NCBI GenBank assembly: GCA_963768945.1
Contig: CAVYJW010000003.1
Location: 1,488,001 to 1,552,000, forward strand
Length of the DNA: 64,000 nt
Reading direction: 5' to 3'
DNA from: RYN-230 sp963768945
Lineage (GTDB): Bacteria > Actinomycetota > Actinomycetes > Streptosporangiales > Streptosporangiaceae
Positions 48,684 through 57,836 of the stretch are shown here, one piece after another. A program made the translations under genes and the position numbers. The notes under the pieces were generated by a model. It did not search any database, was not told the DNA's origin, and was given only the letters and a program-made list of their open reading frames with translations. How positions within the stretch are numbered: position 1 is the stretch's first letter; every line of letters begins with the position of its first letter.

Positions 48684-48977
48684 GTGACGCAGAACGATCC
48701 GGTGGCGCCCGGCGCGATCGCCCCCGGGAGTACCCCGGCGGGCGCCGCCAGCACTGGCGACCCACGGGTGGATCAGGCCCTGGGGCGGCTCGGCGAGCTG
48801 GCCGGCCTGCCGCTGCCCGAGCACGCGGCAGTCTTCGAGCACATCCACGCGGAGCTGACCGGGGCACTGGGTACCCTTGATCCAGGAAACGACCATTTTC
48901 CGCAGGCCCCCATCGCGTCCGCCCAGATCCCGCCCGCAGCGGCTGCTCATGGAACTCATCCGGCCCCGGACAGCTGA
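48684..48977 (+). CDS. Small conserved protein upstream of tlyA
   Basis: 97 residues from GTG 48684 with GAGGAG before it. The core DPRVDQALGRLGELAGLPLPEHAAVFEHIHAELTGALGTLDP resembles short helical proteins found just before tlyA in other actinobacteria (the Rv1693 position). The C-terminal 30 residues are low complexity. The function is unknown. Confidence 0.75.
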   Translation: MTQNDPVAPGAIAPGSTPAGAASTGDPRVDQALGRLGELAGLPLPEHAAVFEHIHAELTGALGTLDPGNDHFPQAPIASAQIPPAAAAHGTHPAPDS

Positions 48978-48996
48978 ACGGCGAGGCAGTCACTGC

Positions 48997-49797
48997 ATGA
49001 GTAACCGGAGACGTCTCGACGCCGAACTGGTGCGCCGTGGGCTGGCCCGGTCCCGCGAGCACGCCGCGGAGCTGGTCACCGCCGGACGGGTAGTGGTGGC
49101 GGGCCAGTCGGCGGGCAAGACCGCGACCCAGGTCACCGCCGATGACCCGATCGCGGTCCAGGACGCCGGCGCTGGCCCCGAGTACGCGTCCCGGGGCGGC
49201 CGTAAGCTCGCGGGCGCGCTGGCCGCCTTCCCCGGGCTGTCGGTGGCGGGCCGGCGCTGCCTGGACGCGGGCGCATCCACGGGCGGCTTCACCGACGTGC
49301 TGCTGCGCGCCGGGGCGGCCCAGGTGGTGGCGGTGGACGTCGGCTACGGCCAGCTCGCCTGGGCGCTGCGCAGCGACGACCGGGTCACCGTGCTCGACCG
49401 GGTGAACGTGCGGCACCTGGAGCCTGGGCAGGTGGCCCCGGCGCCGTCCCTGGTCACCGCGGACCTCTCGTTCATCTCACTCGGCCTGGTGCTGCCCGCC
49501 CTGGTCCGCTGCGCGGCCCCGGACGCTGACTTCCTGCTCCTGGTGAAGCCCCAGTTCGAGGTGGGCAAGGGGCGCGTCGGCGCGGGCGGGGTGGTGCGTG
49601 ATCCGGAGTTGCGGGCCGCGGCGGTGGCCGCGGTGGCCACGGCCGCCGCGGACAGCGGCCTGGGCGTGGCGGGGACCAGCGCCAGCCCGCTGCCCGGCCC
49701 GGCCGGGAACGTGGAGTACTTCCTCTGGCTGCGCCGCGGTGCGCCGCCGCTCGAAGCCGCCAGGCTCGCGCAGGTCATCGCGGAAGGACCGCAGTGA
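48997..49797 (+). CDS. tlyA: TlyA family rRNA 2'-O-methyltransferase / putative hemolysin
   Basis: TlyA methylates 16S and 23S rRNA at ribose positions, which in mycobacteria affects capreomycin sensitivity. The 266 residues comprise an N-terminal S4 RNA-binding domain (RRLDAELVRRGLARSREHAAELV) and an FtsJ-like Rossmann domain with the SAM motif CLDAGASTGGFTDVLLRAGA. VKPQFEVGKG contains the catalytic Lys. It overlaps nadK by 4 bp. Confidence 0.95.
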   Translation: MSNRRRLDAELVRRGLARSREHAAELVTAGRVVVAGQSAGKTATQVTADDPIAVQDAGAGPEYASRGGRKLAGALAAFPGLSVAGRRCLDAGASTGGFTDVLLRAGAAQVVAVDVGYGQLAWALRSDDRVTVLDRVNVRHLEPGQVAPAPSLVTADLSFISLGLVLPALVRCAAPDADFLLLVKPQFEVGKGRVGAGGVVRDPELRAAAVAAVATAAADSGLGVAGTSASPLPGPAGNVEYFLWLRRGAPPLEAARLAQVIAEGPQ

Positions 49798-50762
49798 ACC
49801 CCACCCGGACGGTACTCGTTACCGTGCACACGGGCCGGGCCGCGGCGGTGACCAGCGCCCGGCTCGTGGTGGAGATGCTGCTCGCCGCAGGGATCACGGT
49901 GCGCATCGTCGACACCGAGGCGGCCGACCTCCAGTGCCCGGGGGCCGAGGTGCTCCCGGCCACCCCCGACGCCGCCCGGGGCACCGAGATGGTCCTGGTC
50001 CTCGGCGGCGACGGGACGCTGCTGCGGGTGGCCGAGATGACCCGGCCGGCCGGTGTCCCGCTGCTGGGCGTGAACCTCGGGCACGTCGGCTTCCTCGCCG
50101 AGGCCGAATACGACGACCTGCCCAACGTGATCGACCGGGTGATCACCCGCCAGTACACCGTGGAGCAGCGGATGACCGTCGACGTGACCGTGCGGCAGAA
50201 CAGCACGGTCATCGCCCGGACCTGGGCCCTGAACGAAGCCACCGTGGAGAAGGTCGCCCGGGAACGGATGATCGAGGTGATCACCGAGATCGACGGCCGG
50301 CCGCTGTCCCGGTGGGGCTGCGACGGCGTGGTCTGTGCCACGCCGACCGGCTCCACGGCGTACGCGTTCTCGGCGGGCGGCCCAGTCGTGTGGCCGGAGG
50401 TCGAGGCGCTGCTGATGGTGCCGATCAGCGCGCACGCGCTGTTCGGCAGCCCGCTGGTCATCTCACCCAGCTCCCTGCTCGCGGTCGAGGTCCTCGGTGG
50501 TCCCGCTGTCGGCCAGTCGTTCGCGGCCGTGCTCTGGTGCGACGGGCGGCGCCGGGTGGACCTGCCGGCCGGTGCGCGGATCGAGGTCCGCCGCGGCGCC
50601 ACCCCGGTGCTGCTGGCCCGGCTGCGCGGCGGGGATGACGCCGCGGCCGGCGGCGCGCCGTTCACCGACCGGCTGGTCGCCAAGTTCGGCCTGCCCGTCG
50701 CCGGATGGCGGGGGCGCCCGGGCGCCCGCCACATCGAACAGGAGCCGCGCGCTCATGCTTGA
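49794..50762 (+). CDS. nadK: NAD kinase
   Basis: NadK phosphorylates NAD to NADP. The 322 residues include GGDGTLLR at about 71-78, the NE/D motif region TWALNEATVEK, and GCDGVVCATPTGSTAYAFSAGGP. The GTG start overlaps tlyA and the stop overlaps recN by 8 bp. Confidence 0.96.
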   Translation: MNPTRTVLVTVHTGRAAAVTSARLVVEMLLAAGITVRIVDTEAADLQCPGAEVLPATPDAARGTEMVLVLGGDGTLLRVAEMTRPAGVPLLGVNLGHVGFLAEAEYDDLPNVIDRVITRQYTVEQRMTVDVTVRQNSTVIARTWALNEATVEKVARERMIEVITEIDGRPLSRWGCDGVVCATPTGSTAYAFSAGGPVVWPEVEALLMVPISAHALFGSPLVISPSSLLAVEVLGGPAVGQSFAAVLWCDGRRRVDLPAGARIEVRRGATPVLLARLRGGDDAAAGGAPFTDRLVAKFGLPVAGWRGRPGARHIEQEPRAHA

Positions 50763-52518
50763 GGAAGTCCGCATCAACGCGCTCGGCGTGATCGAGGACG
50801 CCGTGCTGGAGCTGTCGCCGGGGTTCACGGTGGTCACGGGCGAGACCGGGGCGGGCAAGACGATGGTGGTCACCGGCCTCAGCCTCCTGTTCGGCGGCCG
50901 GGCCGACCCGGCCCGGGTGCGGCCCGGGTCCGACCGGGCCACGGTCGAGGGCCGGCTGCGGATCGACCCCGCGGGGCGGGTGGCCGGGCAGGTGGCCGAG
51001 GCGGGCGGCGAGCTCGACGACGACGGGGCCACACTGATCGTCAGCCGCTCGGTGTCCGCGGAGGGACGCTCACGCGCCTACGCCGGCGGCCACTCCGTGC
51101 CCGTGTCGCTGCTCACCTACCTGGCCGATGACCTGGTCGCGGTGCACGGTCAGGCCGACCAGCAGCAACTGCTGCGGCCGGGCCGGCAGCGGGAGTCGCT
51201 CGATCGCTTCGGCGGTCCCGCGCTGGCCGCGGTCGCCGCCGACTACCACCGCGCCTACCAGCGGCACCGCGAAGTCCGGGCCGAACTCGAGGAACTGACC
51301 GGGCAGGCCCGCGAGCGTGCCCAGGAAGCCGAGGACCTGCGGCGCGGGCTGGCCGAGATCGAGCGGCTGGAGCCGGTCGCGGGGGAGGACGGGGAGCTGC
51401 GGGCCGAGGAGGAGCGGCTGGCCAATGCCGACGGGCTGCACACCGCGGCCAGCGCGGCCCACGACGCGCTGCTCGGCGACCCGTCCAGCGGATCCTACGA
51501 CCGGCCCGACGCGGTCGGCCTGCTGGCCAACGCGACCGCGGCACTGGAGGCGGTCGCCGCCCACGACCTGGCGCTCGGCGGGCTGGCGGCCCGGCTGTCT
51601 GAGGCGGCCTACCTGGTCTCGGACATCGGCGCGGAACTCGCCTCCTACGTGGAGTCGGTCGAGGCGGACCCGGCCCGGCTGGCCGCCGTGCAGCAGCGGC
51701 GCGCCGACCTGACCCGGCTGATCCGCGGCTACGCGGCTGGCGGCGCACCCGCGGGCGGCGAGGGCGGGGACGTGGCCGCGGTGCTGGACTGGGCCAGGCA
51801 GGCGGGCAGCCGGCTGGGCGAGCTGGACAGCGACGACGACCGGATCGCCGGGCTGGCCGGGGACGCCGAGCGGCTGGGCGCGGCCGTCGCCGAGCTGGCG
51901 GACCAGCTCACCGCGCTGCGCAAGGAGGCCGCCGCGCGCTTCGCCGGCGAGGTCACCGCCGAGCTGGCCGCCCTGGCCATGCCGCACGCGTCGCTCACGG
52001 TCGCGGTCACGCCGCAGGAAGAATTCGGCCCGCACGGCGCTGACGACGTGGAGATCCGGCTGGCCGCGCACCCAGGAGCGCCCGCGCTGCCGCTGGCCAA
52101 GGGCGCCTCGGGCGGTGAGCTGTCCCGGGTCATGCTCGCGATCGAGGTGGTGTTCGCCGGCGCCGACCCCGTGCCGACCTTCGTGTTCGACGAGGTCGAC
52201 GCCGGGGTGGGCGGCAAGGCCGCGGTGGAGATCGGGCGGCGGCTGGCCCGGCTGGCCCGGCTGGCGCAGGTCATCGTGGTCACCCACCTGCCCCAGGTCG
52301 CCGCGTTCGCGGACACTCACCTGGTGGTCGAGAAAGCAGGCGACGGCAGCGTGACGCGCAGCGGCGTGACCCGGCTCGACGACGCCGGGCGGGTCACCGA
52401 GCTGTCCCGGATGCTGGCCGGGCTCGAGGACTCCGAGTACGGCCGCGCCCACGCCGGCGAGCTGCTCACCGCCGCCGCGGCGGAACGGGCGACGGCCGCC
52501 GAGAACCGGGCCGGCTGA
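50755..52518 (+). CDS. recN: DNA repair protein RecN
   Basis: RecN is an SMC-like ATPase that acts on double-strand breaks. The ATG at 50755 gives 587 residues. Walker A is GETGAGKT at 29-36, the central coiled-coil spans about 150-380, and the signature is ASGGELSRVMLAIEVVF with Walker B VPTFVFDEVDAGVGG. The C-terminal VVTHLPQVAAFADTHLVVEK is conserved. Confidence 0.96.
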   Translation: MLEEVRINALGVIEDAVLELSPGFTVVTGETGAGKTMVVTGLSLLFGGRADPARVRPGSDRATVEGRLRIDPAGRVAGQVAEAGGELDDDGATLIVSRSVSAEGRSRAYAGGHSVPVSLLTYLADDLVAVHGQADQQQLLRPGRQRESLDRFGGPALAAVAADYHRAYQRHREVRAELEELTGQARERAQEAEDLRRGLAEIERLEPVAGEDGELRAEEERLANADGLHTAASAAHDALLGDPSSGSYDRPDAVGLLANATAALEAVAAHDLALGGLAARLSEAAYLVSDIGAELASYVESVEADPARLAAVQQRRADLTRLIRGYAAGGAPAGGEGGDVAAVLDWARQAGSRLGELDSDDDRIAGLAGDAERLGAAVAELADQLTALRKEAAARFAGEVTAELAALAMPHASLTVAVTPQEEFGPHGADDVEIRLAAHPGAPALPLAKGASGGELSRVMLAIEVVFAGADPVPTFVFDEVDAGVGGKAAVEIGRRLARLARLAQVIVVTHLPQVAAFADTHLVVEKAGDGSVTRSGVTRLDDAGRVTELSRMLAGLEDSEYGRAHAGELLTAAAAERATAAENRAG

Positions 52519-52656
52519 GCGGCGCCTGCTGAGCGGCGCCGGCTGGGCAGAGGCTGAACGGAAGCTGAGCGTCCTGCGTGGGCCCAGTAACCTGGGGTGT
52601 TCGCTGATACGGCTCGTGGCCTCGTCCGGTCGTGCGGTCTGGCAGGATGGACTGCG

Positions 52657-53853
52657 ATGATGGCCCCGTTCCTGAAACTCCCGATACGGCACCGGAGCAG
52701 GCCAGAAGACCTCCCCGGTGTGATCGGCGCTGCCCGGCTGGACCGCCGGACGAAGAACCTCACCAAGCGGCTGCGCACGGGCGAGATCGCCATCATCGAC
52801 CACGCGGACCTGGACCGGCTCGGCGCGGAAGCGCTGTTGCGCCAGCAGGTCGCGGCGGTGGTGAACGTTGCCCCCAGCATCAGCGGCCGGTACCCGAACC
52901 TCGGCCCCCAGCTGCTGGTGGAGGCCGGGGTGCCGCTGGTGGACGACGTCGGCCCGGACGTATTCACGAAGGTCAGCGAGGGCACCCTGGTCCGGCTGCA
53001 GGGCGACACACTGTACGTCGGCGACGAGGTCGTGGCCAAGGGACGGGTGCAGACGGCCGGGATGGTGGCCGAGGCGATGACCGCGGCCAAGGAAGGCATC
53101 GCGGCCCAGCTCCAGGACTTCGTGACAAACACGCTTGAGTACGTGAAAGGCGAGGGCGGGCTGCTGGTCGACGGCATCGCCGCGCCGGACCTGCGGACCA
53201 GGATCGAGGGGCGGCACGTGCTGGTCGTGGTGCGCGGCAACCGGTTCCGCGAAGACCTTGCGGTGCTGCGCCCCTACATCCGCGAGTTCAAGCCGGTCAT
53301 GGTCGGGGTGGACGGCGGTGCTGACGCGCTGCTGGAGGCGGGCTACCTTCCTGACATCATCGTCGGTGACATGGACTCGGTCACCGACGATGGGCTGCAC
53401 TGCGGCGCGGAGCTGGTGGTGCACGCCTATCCGCTCGACGGACGGGCGCCCGGCCAGGAGCGGGTCGAACGGCTCGGGCTGCCCTCGGTGGTGTGTGCCG
53501 CCGGCGGCACCAGTGAGGATGTGGCCCTGCTGATGGCGGACACCAAGGGCGCCACCCTGATCGTCGCCGTGGGTACCCACAACACCCTGGACGAGTTCCT
53601 GGACAAGGGCCGTGCCGGGTACGCGAGCACCTGGCTGACCAGGCTCCGGGTCGGGAGCAAGCTGGTGGACGCCAAGGGCGTCAGCCGGCTCTACCGCCAG
53701 CGCATCTCCGGCTGGGCCCTGATGCTGCTGGTGCTCGCCGCCTGCGTCACCATCCTGGTCGTCATGCTCGCGTCCCCCGCGGGCCAGATCTTCTTCACAT
53801 ACCTCGGCGCCCAGTGGGACGGCGTGAAGTACTGGCTCGGCGGATTGTTCTAG
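52657..53853 (+). CDS. steA: SteA-like membrane protein
   Basis: 398 residues from ATG 52657. A large cytosolic region has thiamin-pyrophosphokinase-like features (VMVGVDGGADALLEAGYLPDIIVGDMDSVTDDGL), then a C-terminal membrane helix (ALMLLVLAACVTILVVMLA). In Corynebacterium, SteA and SteB control cell separation by acting on peptidoglycan hydrolase RipA; the neighbouring gene is the SteB/MctB homologue. The start is chosen because upstream codons are not conserved-looking. Confidence 0.88.
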   Translation: MMAPFLKLPIRHRSRPEDLPGVIGAARLDRRTKNLTKRLRTGEIAIIDHADLDRLGAEALLRQQVAAVVNVAPSISGRYPNLGPQLLVEAGVPLVDDVGPDVFTKVSEGTLVRLQGDTLYVGDEVVAKGRVQTAGMVAEAMTAAKEGIAAQLQDFVTNTLEYVKGEGGLLVDGIAAPDLRTRIEGRHVLVVVRGNRFREDLAVLRPYIREFKPVMVGVDGGADALLEAGYLPDIIVGDMDSVTDDGLHCGAELVVHAYPLDGRAPGQERVERLGLPSVVCAAGGTSEDVALLMADTKGATLIVAVGTHNTLDEFLDKGRAGYASTWLTRLRVGSKLVDAKGVSRLYRQRISGWALMLLVLAACVTILVVMLASPAGQIFFTYLGAQWDGVKYWLGGLF

Positions 53854-53864
53854 GCCGGCCTCCC

Positions 53865-54923
53865 GTGATCGATTTCCGCTACCACCTGGTGTCTATCGTC
53901 GCCGTCTTCCTGGCGCTCGCGATCGGGATCGTGGTCGGGTCCACCGCGCTGAAGCCGGCCGTGCTCAGCGGGCTGCAGAAGACCGCGTCCGCGGAGAAGA
54001 AACGGATCGACGCGCTGTACGCGCAGAACCGCCTGTCCCAGAACGAGCTGAACGCCGCGCAGGCATACGCCCAGGCGGGAGAGCACGCGGCGCTGAACGG
54101 CCTGCTGGACGGCCAGCGGGTGGTCCTGGTCACCGCCCCCGGCTTCAACGGCGCGGTGGCCACCGGGGTCACGTCGGCGCTCACCGAAGCGGGCGCGACG
54201 GTAAGCGGCCAGGTGCAGCTGCAGAGCCAGTTCTTCGCCACCGGCACCCAGTCGGACCTGGACACCCTGAACCGGCAGCTGACCCCGCCCGGTATCACCC
54301 TGCGCGCCGGCACGCAGCAGTCCCAGGCCGGCCAGCTGATCGCCAGCGCGATCCTGACCAAGAACGGACCCACCGACCCCCCGCCCGGGGTGGCCGACGC
54401 CAGCGGTAAAGCGATCCTCAACGGCTACGCGGACGGAGGTTTCCTGAGTACCAGCGGGGACCCGGCTGCTCGTGCCACCCTGGCTGTCGTGATAATCCCG
54501 GGCACCCCGCCCGCGGTCACCGGCCCCAACACCGCGAGCCAGACCCTGGTGACCGTGGCGCAGCAACTGAACCTGGCTGACAATGGCACCGTGATGGCCG
54601 GGCCGGTCGCCGGCTCCGGGATGGGCAGTGCCATCGACCTGCTGCGGTCGGGCGGCCGCCCCGACCACTTCAGCACCGTGGACAACGCGGACTACACGAC
54701 CGGCCAGATCGTCGTCGCGCAGGCCCTCTACGAGCAGATGACCGCGGGCCGGTCCGGCAACTACGGATCGCTGGCCACCGCGACCGCGGCCGCCCCGAGC
54801 CCGGCCCCCACCCCCTCGCCGTCCTCGACGGCGACGTCAACCGCGAAGCAGTCCCCGAGCCCGCGGCGCGGCGCACGGGGGTCCGCGCATCCGGACGCCA
54901 CCGCCCCGGCGAGCGCGCGGTGA
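53865..54923 (+). CDS. mctB: MctB/SteB-like membrane-anchored protein
   Basis: The 352-residue protein starts MIDFRYHLVSIVAVFLALAIGIVVGS, an N-terminal membrane anchor and the family hallmark, followed by a coiled-coil and a globular outer domain. In Mycobacterium tuberculosis MctB is linked to copper tolerance; in Corynebacterium the homologue SteB partners SteA. The last about 45 residues are Pro/Ser/Ala-rich. GTG 53865 lies 11 bp after steA; the stop overlaps the next GTG. Confidence 0.9.
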   Translation: MIDFRYHLVSIVAVFLALAIGIVVGSTALKPAVLSGLQKTASAEKKRIDALYAQNRLSQNELNAAQAYAQAGEHAALNGLLDGQRVVLVTAPGFNGAVATGVTSALTEAGATVSGQVQLQSQFFATGTQSDLDTLNRQLTPPGITLRAGTQQSQAGQLIASAILTKNGPTDPPPGVADASGKAILNGYADGGFLSTSGDPAARATLAVVIIPGTPPAVTGPNTASQTLVTVAQQLNLADNGTVMAGPVAGSGMGSAIDLLRSGGRPDHFSTVDNADYTTGQIVVAQALYEQMTAGRSGNYGSLATATAAAPSPAPTPSPSSTATSTAKQSPSPRRGARGSAHPDATAPASAR

Positions 54924-56118
54924 GCCGGCGGGGACGCGCGCGGCGTGTCACCGCAGGCGTAATCGGCCCGGCCCTGGCGGCCGGTGCGGCCCGGGGTGCG
55001 TACGCGCTACTCCGGGCGCGCCCGCCGGGCGGGGCCGCGACCTGGACCAGGACCAACCACCGCGGCGAGCCGGTCACCCTGCTGGAAGGACCCGCGGCCG
55101 CCGCCGGGGCCGCGCTCGCCGCCGCCCTCACCCCGGGCCTGCCGGGCCGGGCCCGGGCTGCGCTGGTGACCGCCGTGGCCGGGGCCGGCGGCTTCGGCGG
55201 CTACGACGACCTCGCGGGCAGCGGCGACCGGCGGGGTTTCCGCGGTCACCTGGGCGCCCTGGGCCACGGTGAGGTGACCACCGGCGCGGTCAAGATCGGC
55301 GGCATCGGTGCCACCGGGCTGGCCGCGAGCGCGCTGCTGGGCGGCGGCGCGCTGGACGTCGCGGTGAACGCGGGCCTCATCGCGGGAGGCGCCAACCTGC
55401 TCAACCTGTTCGACCTGCGGCCCGGGCGAGCCATCAAGGTCGCGGCGCTGGCGGGCGGCCTGCTGGCCGCCGCGGGCAGGCCGGGCGCGGACGGGGAGGG
55501 CCCCGTGCTGGCTAGTCCCGGGCTGGCTAGTCCCGGGCTGGCTAGTCCTGCGGTGGCTAGTCCTGCGGTGGCTAGTCCTGCGGTGGCTAGTCCTGCGCTG
55601 GCTAGTCCGGTGCTGGCTAAACCCGAGCCCGTGGCGGCGGTCACGCTGGCCGGGCTCCCGCTGGGCGCGGCCCTCGCCCTGGTGGGCGAGGATCTCGGGG
55701 AGCGGGCCATGCTGGGCGACGCGGGGGCCAACGCCCTCGGGGCCATGCTCGGCGCCGCGGCCGCCGCGACCCTGCCCCGGTCCGGCCGGGTGGCCGTGCT
55801 GGCCGGGATCGTCGCGCTGACCGCGGCCAGCGAGAAGGTCAGCTTCACCAAGCTCATCCAGCGGACCCCGCCGCTGCACTGGATAGACATGCTCGGCCGG
55901 CGGCCCGGGCCGGCCGGGGTGGCGGGGTCACCGGCGGCCAGCACAGACGACCCGGGCCCAGACGGCCCGGGCCCAGACGGCCCGGGCCCAGACGGCCCGG
56001 GCCAGACGGCCCGGGGCCAGACGGCCCGGGGCCAGACGGCCCGGGGCCGGGCCGCACGGCCGATCGCACCGCCCCGCATCAGCCTGTCGCGCCGAGGACG
56101 ACTCCCAGCCCCCCGTGA
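54920..56118 (+). CDS. MraY/WecA-like membrane protein, apparent frameshift in C-terminal repeats
   Basis: This multi-helix protein has motifs similar to polyprenyl-phosphate GlcNAc-1-phosphate transferases: GGFGGYDDLAGSGDRRGFRGH, IAGGANLLNLFDLRPGRAIK and GDAGANALGAMLG. It may process a lipid-linked precursor, but the family is poorly characterised. An in-frame 15 bp repeat (LASPG/AVASP, 55509-55622) interrupts it. In the second repeat (PDGPG) one C is missing near 56002. As read, the frame would run to 56464 deep into murJ; with the C restored it ends at TGA 56116-56118, overlapping the murJ GTG by 4 bp as expected. Confidence 0.75.
55509..55622. repeat. 15 bp in-frame tandem repeat
   Basis: About eight units of GCTAGTCC(C/T)GNGNTG encode repeated LASPG/VASPA in a loop of the MraY-like protein. 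Confidence 0.9.
55948..56055. repeat. 15 bp tandem repeat with a one-base deletion
   Basis: About seven units of CCAGACGGCCCGGGC. The fourth lacks one C (CCCGGGCCAGAC instead of CCCGGGCCCAGAC, near 56002), which shifts the reading frame. Confidence 0.85.
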
Positions 56119-57836
56119 CCGAGGCGCAGGAAGCGGCGATCAAGGCCGGCCGGGCGCAGCACACAGACGGGGGGCCGCAGGCAGGTGCCGCCATCGGCCG
56201 GGCCGCCGTGCTCATCGGCGCGATCACCATCGTGTCGAACATCGTGGGCTTCGGCCGCCAGCTGGTCTTCGCGCATACCGTATCCGCGACCTGCCTGGGC
56301 ACCGCGTACGCCACCGCCAACCAGGTGCCGAACATCATCTACGACATCGTCCTGGGCGGTGCCCTCACCAGCGTCCTGATCCCGGTGCTGGCCGGCCCGG
56401 CGGCCCGGCGGCTGGCCCTGGTCCCCGCCACCGGCCCCGCGGCGACCGCACCCGACAGCGCTGAAACCCAGGCCAGCCAGATCGCGTCCGCGATGCTGTC
56501 CTGGACGGTTCTGCTGCTCGCCCCGGTGAGCGTGATCATCGCCGTGACAGCCGGCCCGCTGGCCTCGCTGCTGCTCGCGGGCGCACCGCGCTGTGCGCAC
56601 GCGGCCATCGTCGGGGTCAGCACCCGGATGCTGGTGATATTCGCCCCCCAGGTCCTGCTGTACGGGCTGGCCGTGGTGCTGTACGGGATCTTGCAGGCGC
56701 ACCGGCGGTTCACCGCCCCCGCCATCGCCCCCGTGCTGTCCAGCCTGGTCGTCATCTCCGCGTATCTCGCCTTCGTCCCGCTCAGCCACGGGTACGGGCG
56801 GCTGGCCTCGCTACCCCGCCCGGCGGAGCTGATGCTGTCCGTCGGCACCACGGCGGGGGTGGCGGCGCTGGTCCTGGTCGCGCTGCTCCCGGCGCTCCGG
56901 CTGCGCCTGCGGCTGCGGCCCACGCTGCGTTTCCCGTCGGGCGTGGCCCCCCGGATCCGCGGCCTGGCCGCGGTGGGCCTGATCGCCCTGGTCGCCCAGG
57001 ACGCGTCGGTGGTTGCGGTGATGGTGCTCGCCAACGGCCACGAAGGCCAGGGTGCGCTGGTCCTGTACAACTACGGCTGGCAGATGTTCTTCGTGCCGTA
57101 CGCGGTGCTGGCGGTGCCCATCGCCACGACCGCGTTCCCGGTCCTGGCGGCCGCCGAGGGCGCCCGCTTCGATGAAACGGCCGCAGCCTCCACCCGTGCG
57201 GTCATGCTCGTGTCCTGGCTGGGTGCGGCGCTGCTGGCCGGCGCGGCGGTGCCCGCTTCCCGGCTGTTCACGCACCACCCGGGGGACGCCCGGCAGCTGG
57301 CCTACACGTTCGCCGCCTTCGCGCCCGGCCTGATCGGGTACGGCCTGTCCACCAACCTGTCCCGGGTGCTGTTCGCCGACGCGCGAACCCGGGTCGCGGC
57401 CGCGGCCCTGGCGGCCGGCTGGCTGCTGGTGATCATCGTGGACGTGATCGCGGTAGCCCTGGTGCCGGACTGGTGGGTGGTTCCCGTCCTGGGCCTGGGC
57501 AACACGCTCGGCCTGACCGCGGGCGCCCTCGCGCTGCTCGGCGCGGTACGCCGGGCCCGGGGCCAGCCGGCGCTGCGCGGCGCGGCCCGCGCCGCCCTGG
57601 CCGGGCTGGCCGGGGCCCTGGCCGGGGCGGCCGCCGGCGCCGCGCTGTCCTCCGCCGTGCCGGCCCGCGGCTTCATCCCCAACGCCGGGGTCGCGATCCT
57701 GGCCTGCGTATGCGTGACGCTCGTGTTCGGGGGAGCCGGGCTGGCCCTGGACGGAGGGAATCTGCGCGCGGTGCTGGCCAGCGGCCGGGACATGCTCCCA
57801 GGGTCCTGGCGGGCCGGGCGGAAGGCACCGTCGTGA
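56115..57836 (+). CDS. murJ: Lipid II flippase MurJ (MviN family)
   Basis: The 573-residue MOP-superfamily protein has about fourteen helices. It begins IGRAAVLIGAITIVSNIVGFGRQLVFA and NQVPNIIYDIVLGGALTSVLIPV, both typical of MurJ/MviN. It should move lipid-linked precursors across the membrane for peptidoglycan. It lies between the MraY-like gene and a GT4 glycosyltransferase with 4 bp overlaps on both sides, so these three are one unit. Actinobacteria often carry several MviN-like proteins, so this may be a paralogue rather than the main MurJ. Confidence 0.88.
   Translation: MTEAQEAAIKAGRAQHTDGGPQAGAAIGRAAVLIGAITIVSNIVGFGRQLVFAHTVSATCLGTAYATANQVPNIIYDIVLGGALTSVLIPVLAGPAARRLALVPATGPAATAPDSAETQASQIASAMLSWTVLLLAPVSVIIAVTAGPLASLLLAGAPRCAHAAIVGVSTRMLVIFAPQVLLYGLAVVLYGILQAHRRFTAPAIAPVLSSLVVISAYLAFVPLSHGYGRLASLPRPAELMLSVGTTAGVAALVLVALLPALRLRLRLRPTLRFPSGVAPRIRGLAAVGLIALVAQDASVVAVMVLANGHEGQGALVLYNYGWQMFFVPYAVLAVPIATTAFPVLAAAEGARFDETAAASTRAVMLVSWLGAALLAGAAVPASRLFTHHPGDARQLAYTFAAFAPGLIGYGLSTNLSRVLFADARTRVAAAALAAGWLLVIIVDVIAVALVPDWWVVPVLGLGNTLGLTAGALALLGAVRRARGQPALRGAARAALAGLAGALAGAAAGAALSSAVPARGFIPNAGVAILACVCVTLVFGGAGLALDGGNLRAVLASGRDMLPGSWRAGRKAPS

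Noticed and set aside
51070..53580. 836-codon minus-strand frame opposite recN and steA
   Set aside because: It is a shadow of recN and steA, which have clear family motifs.
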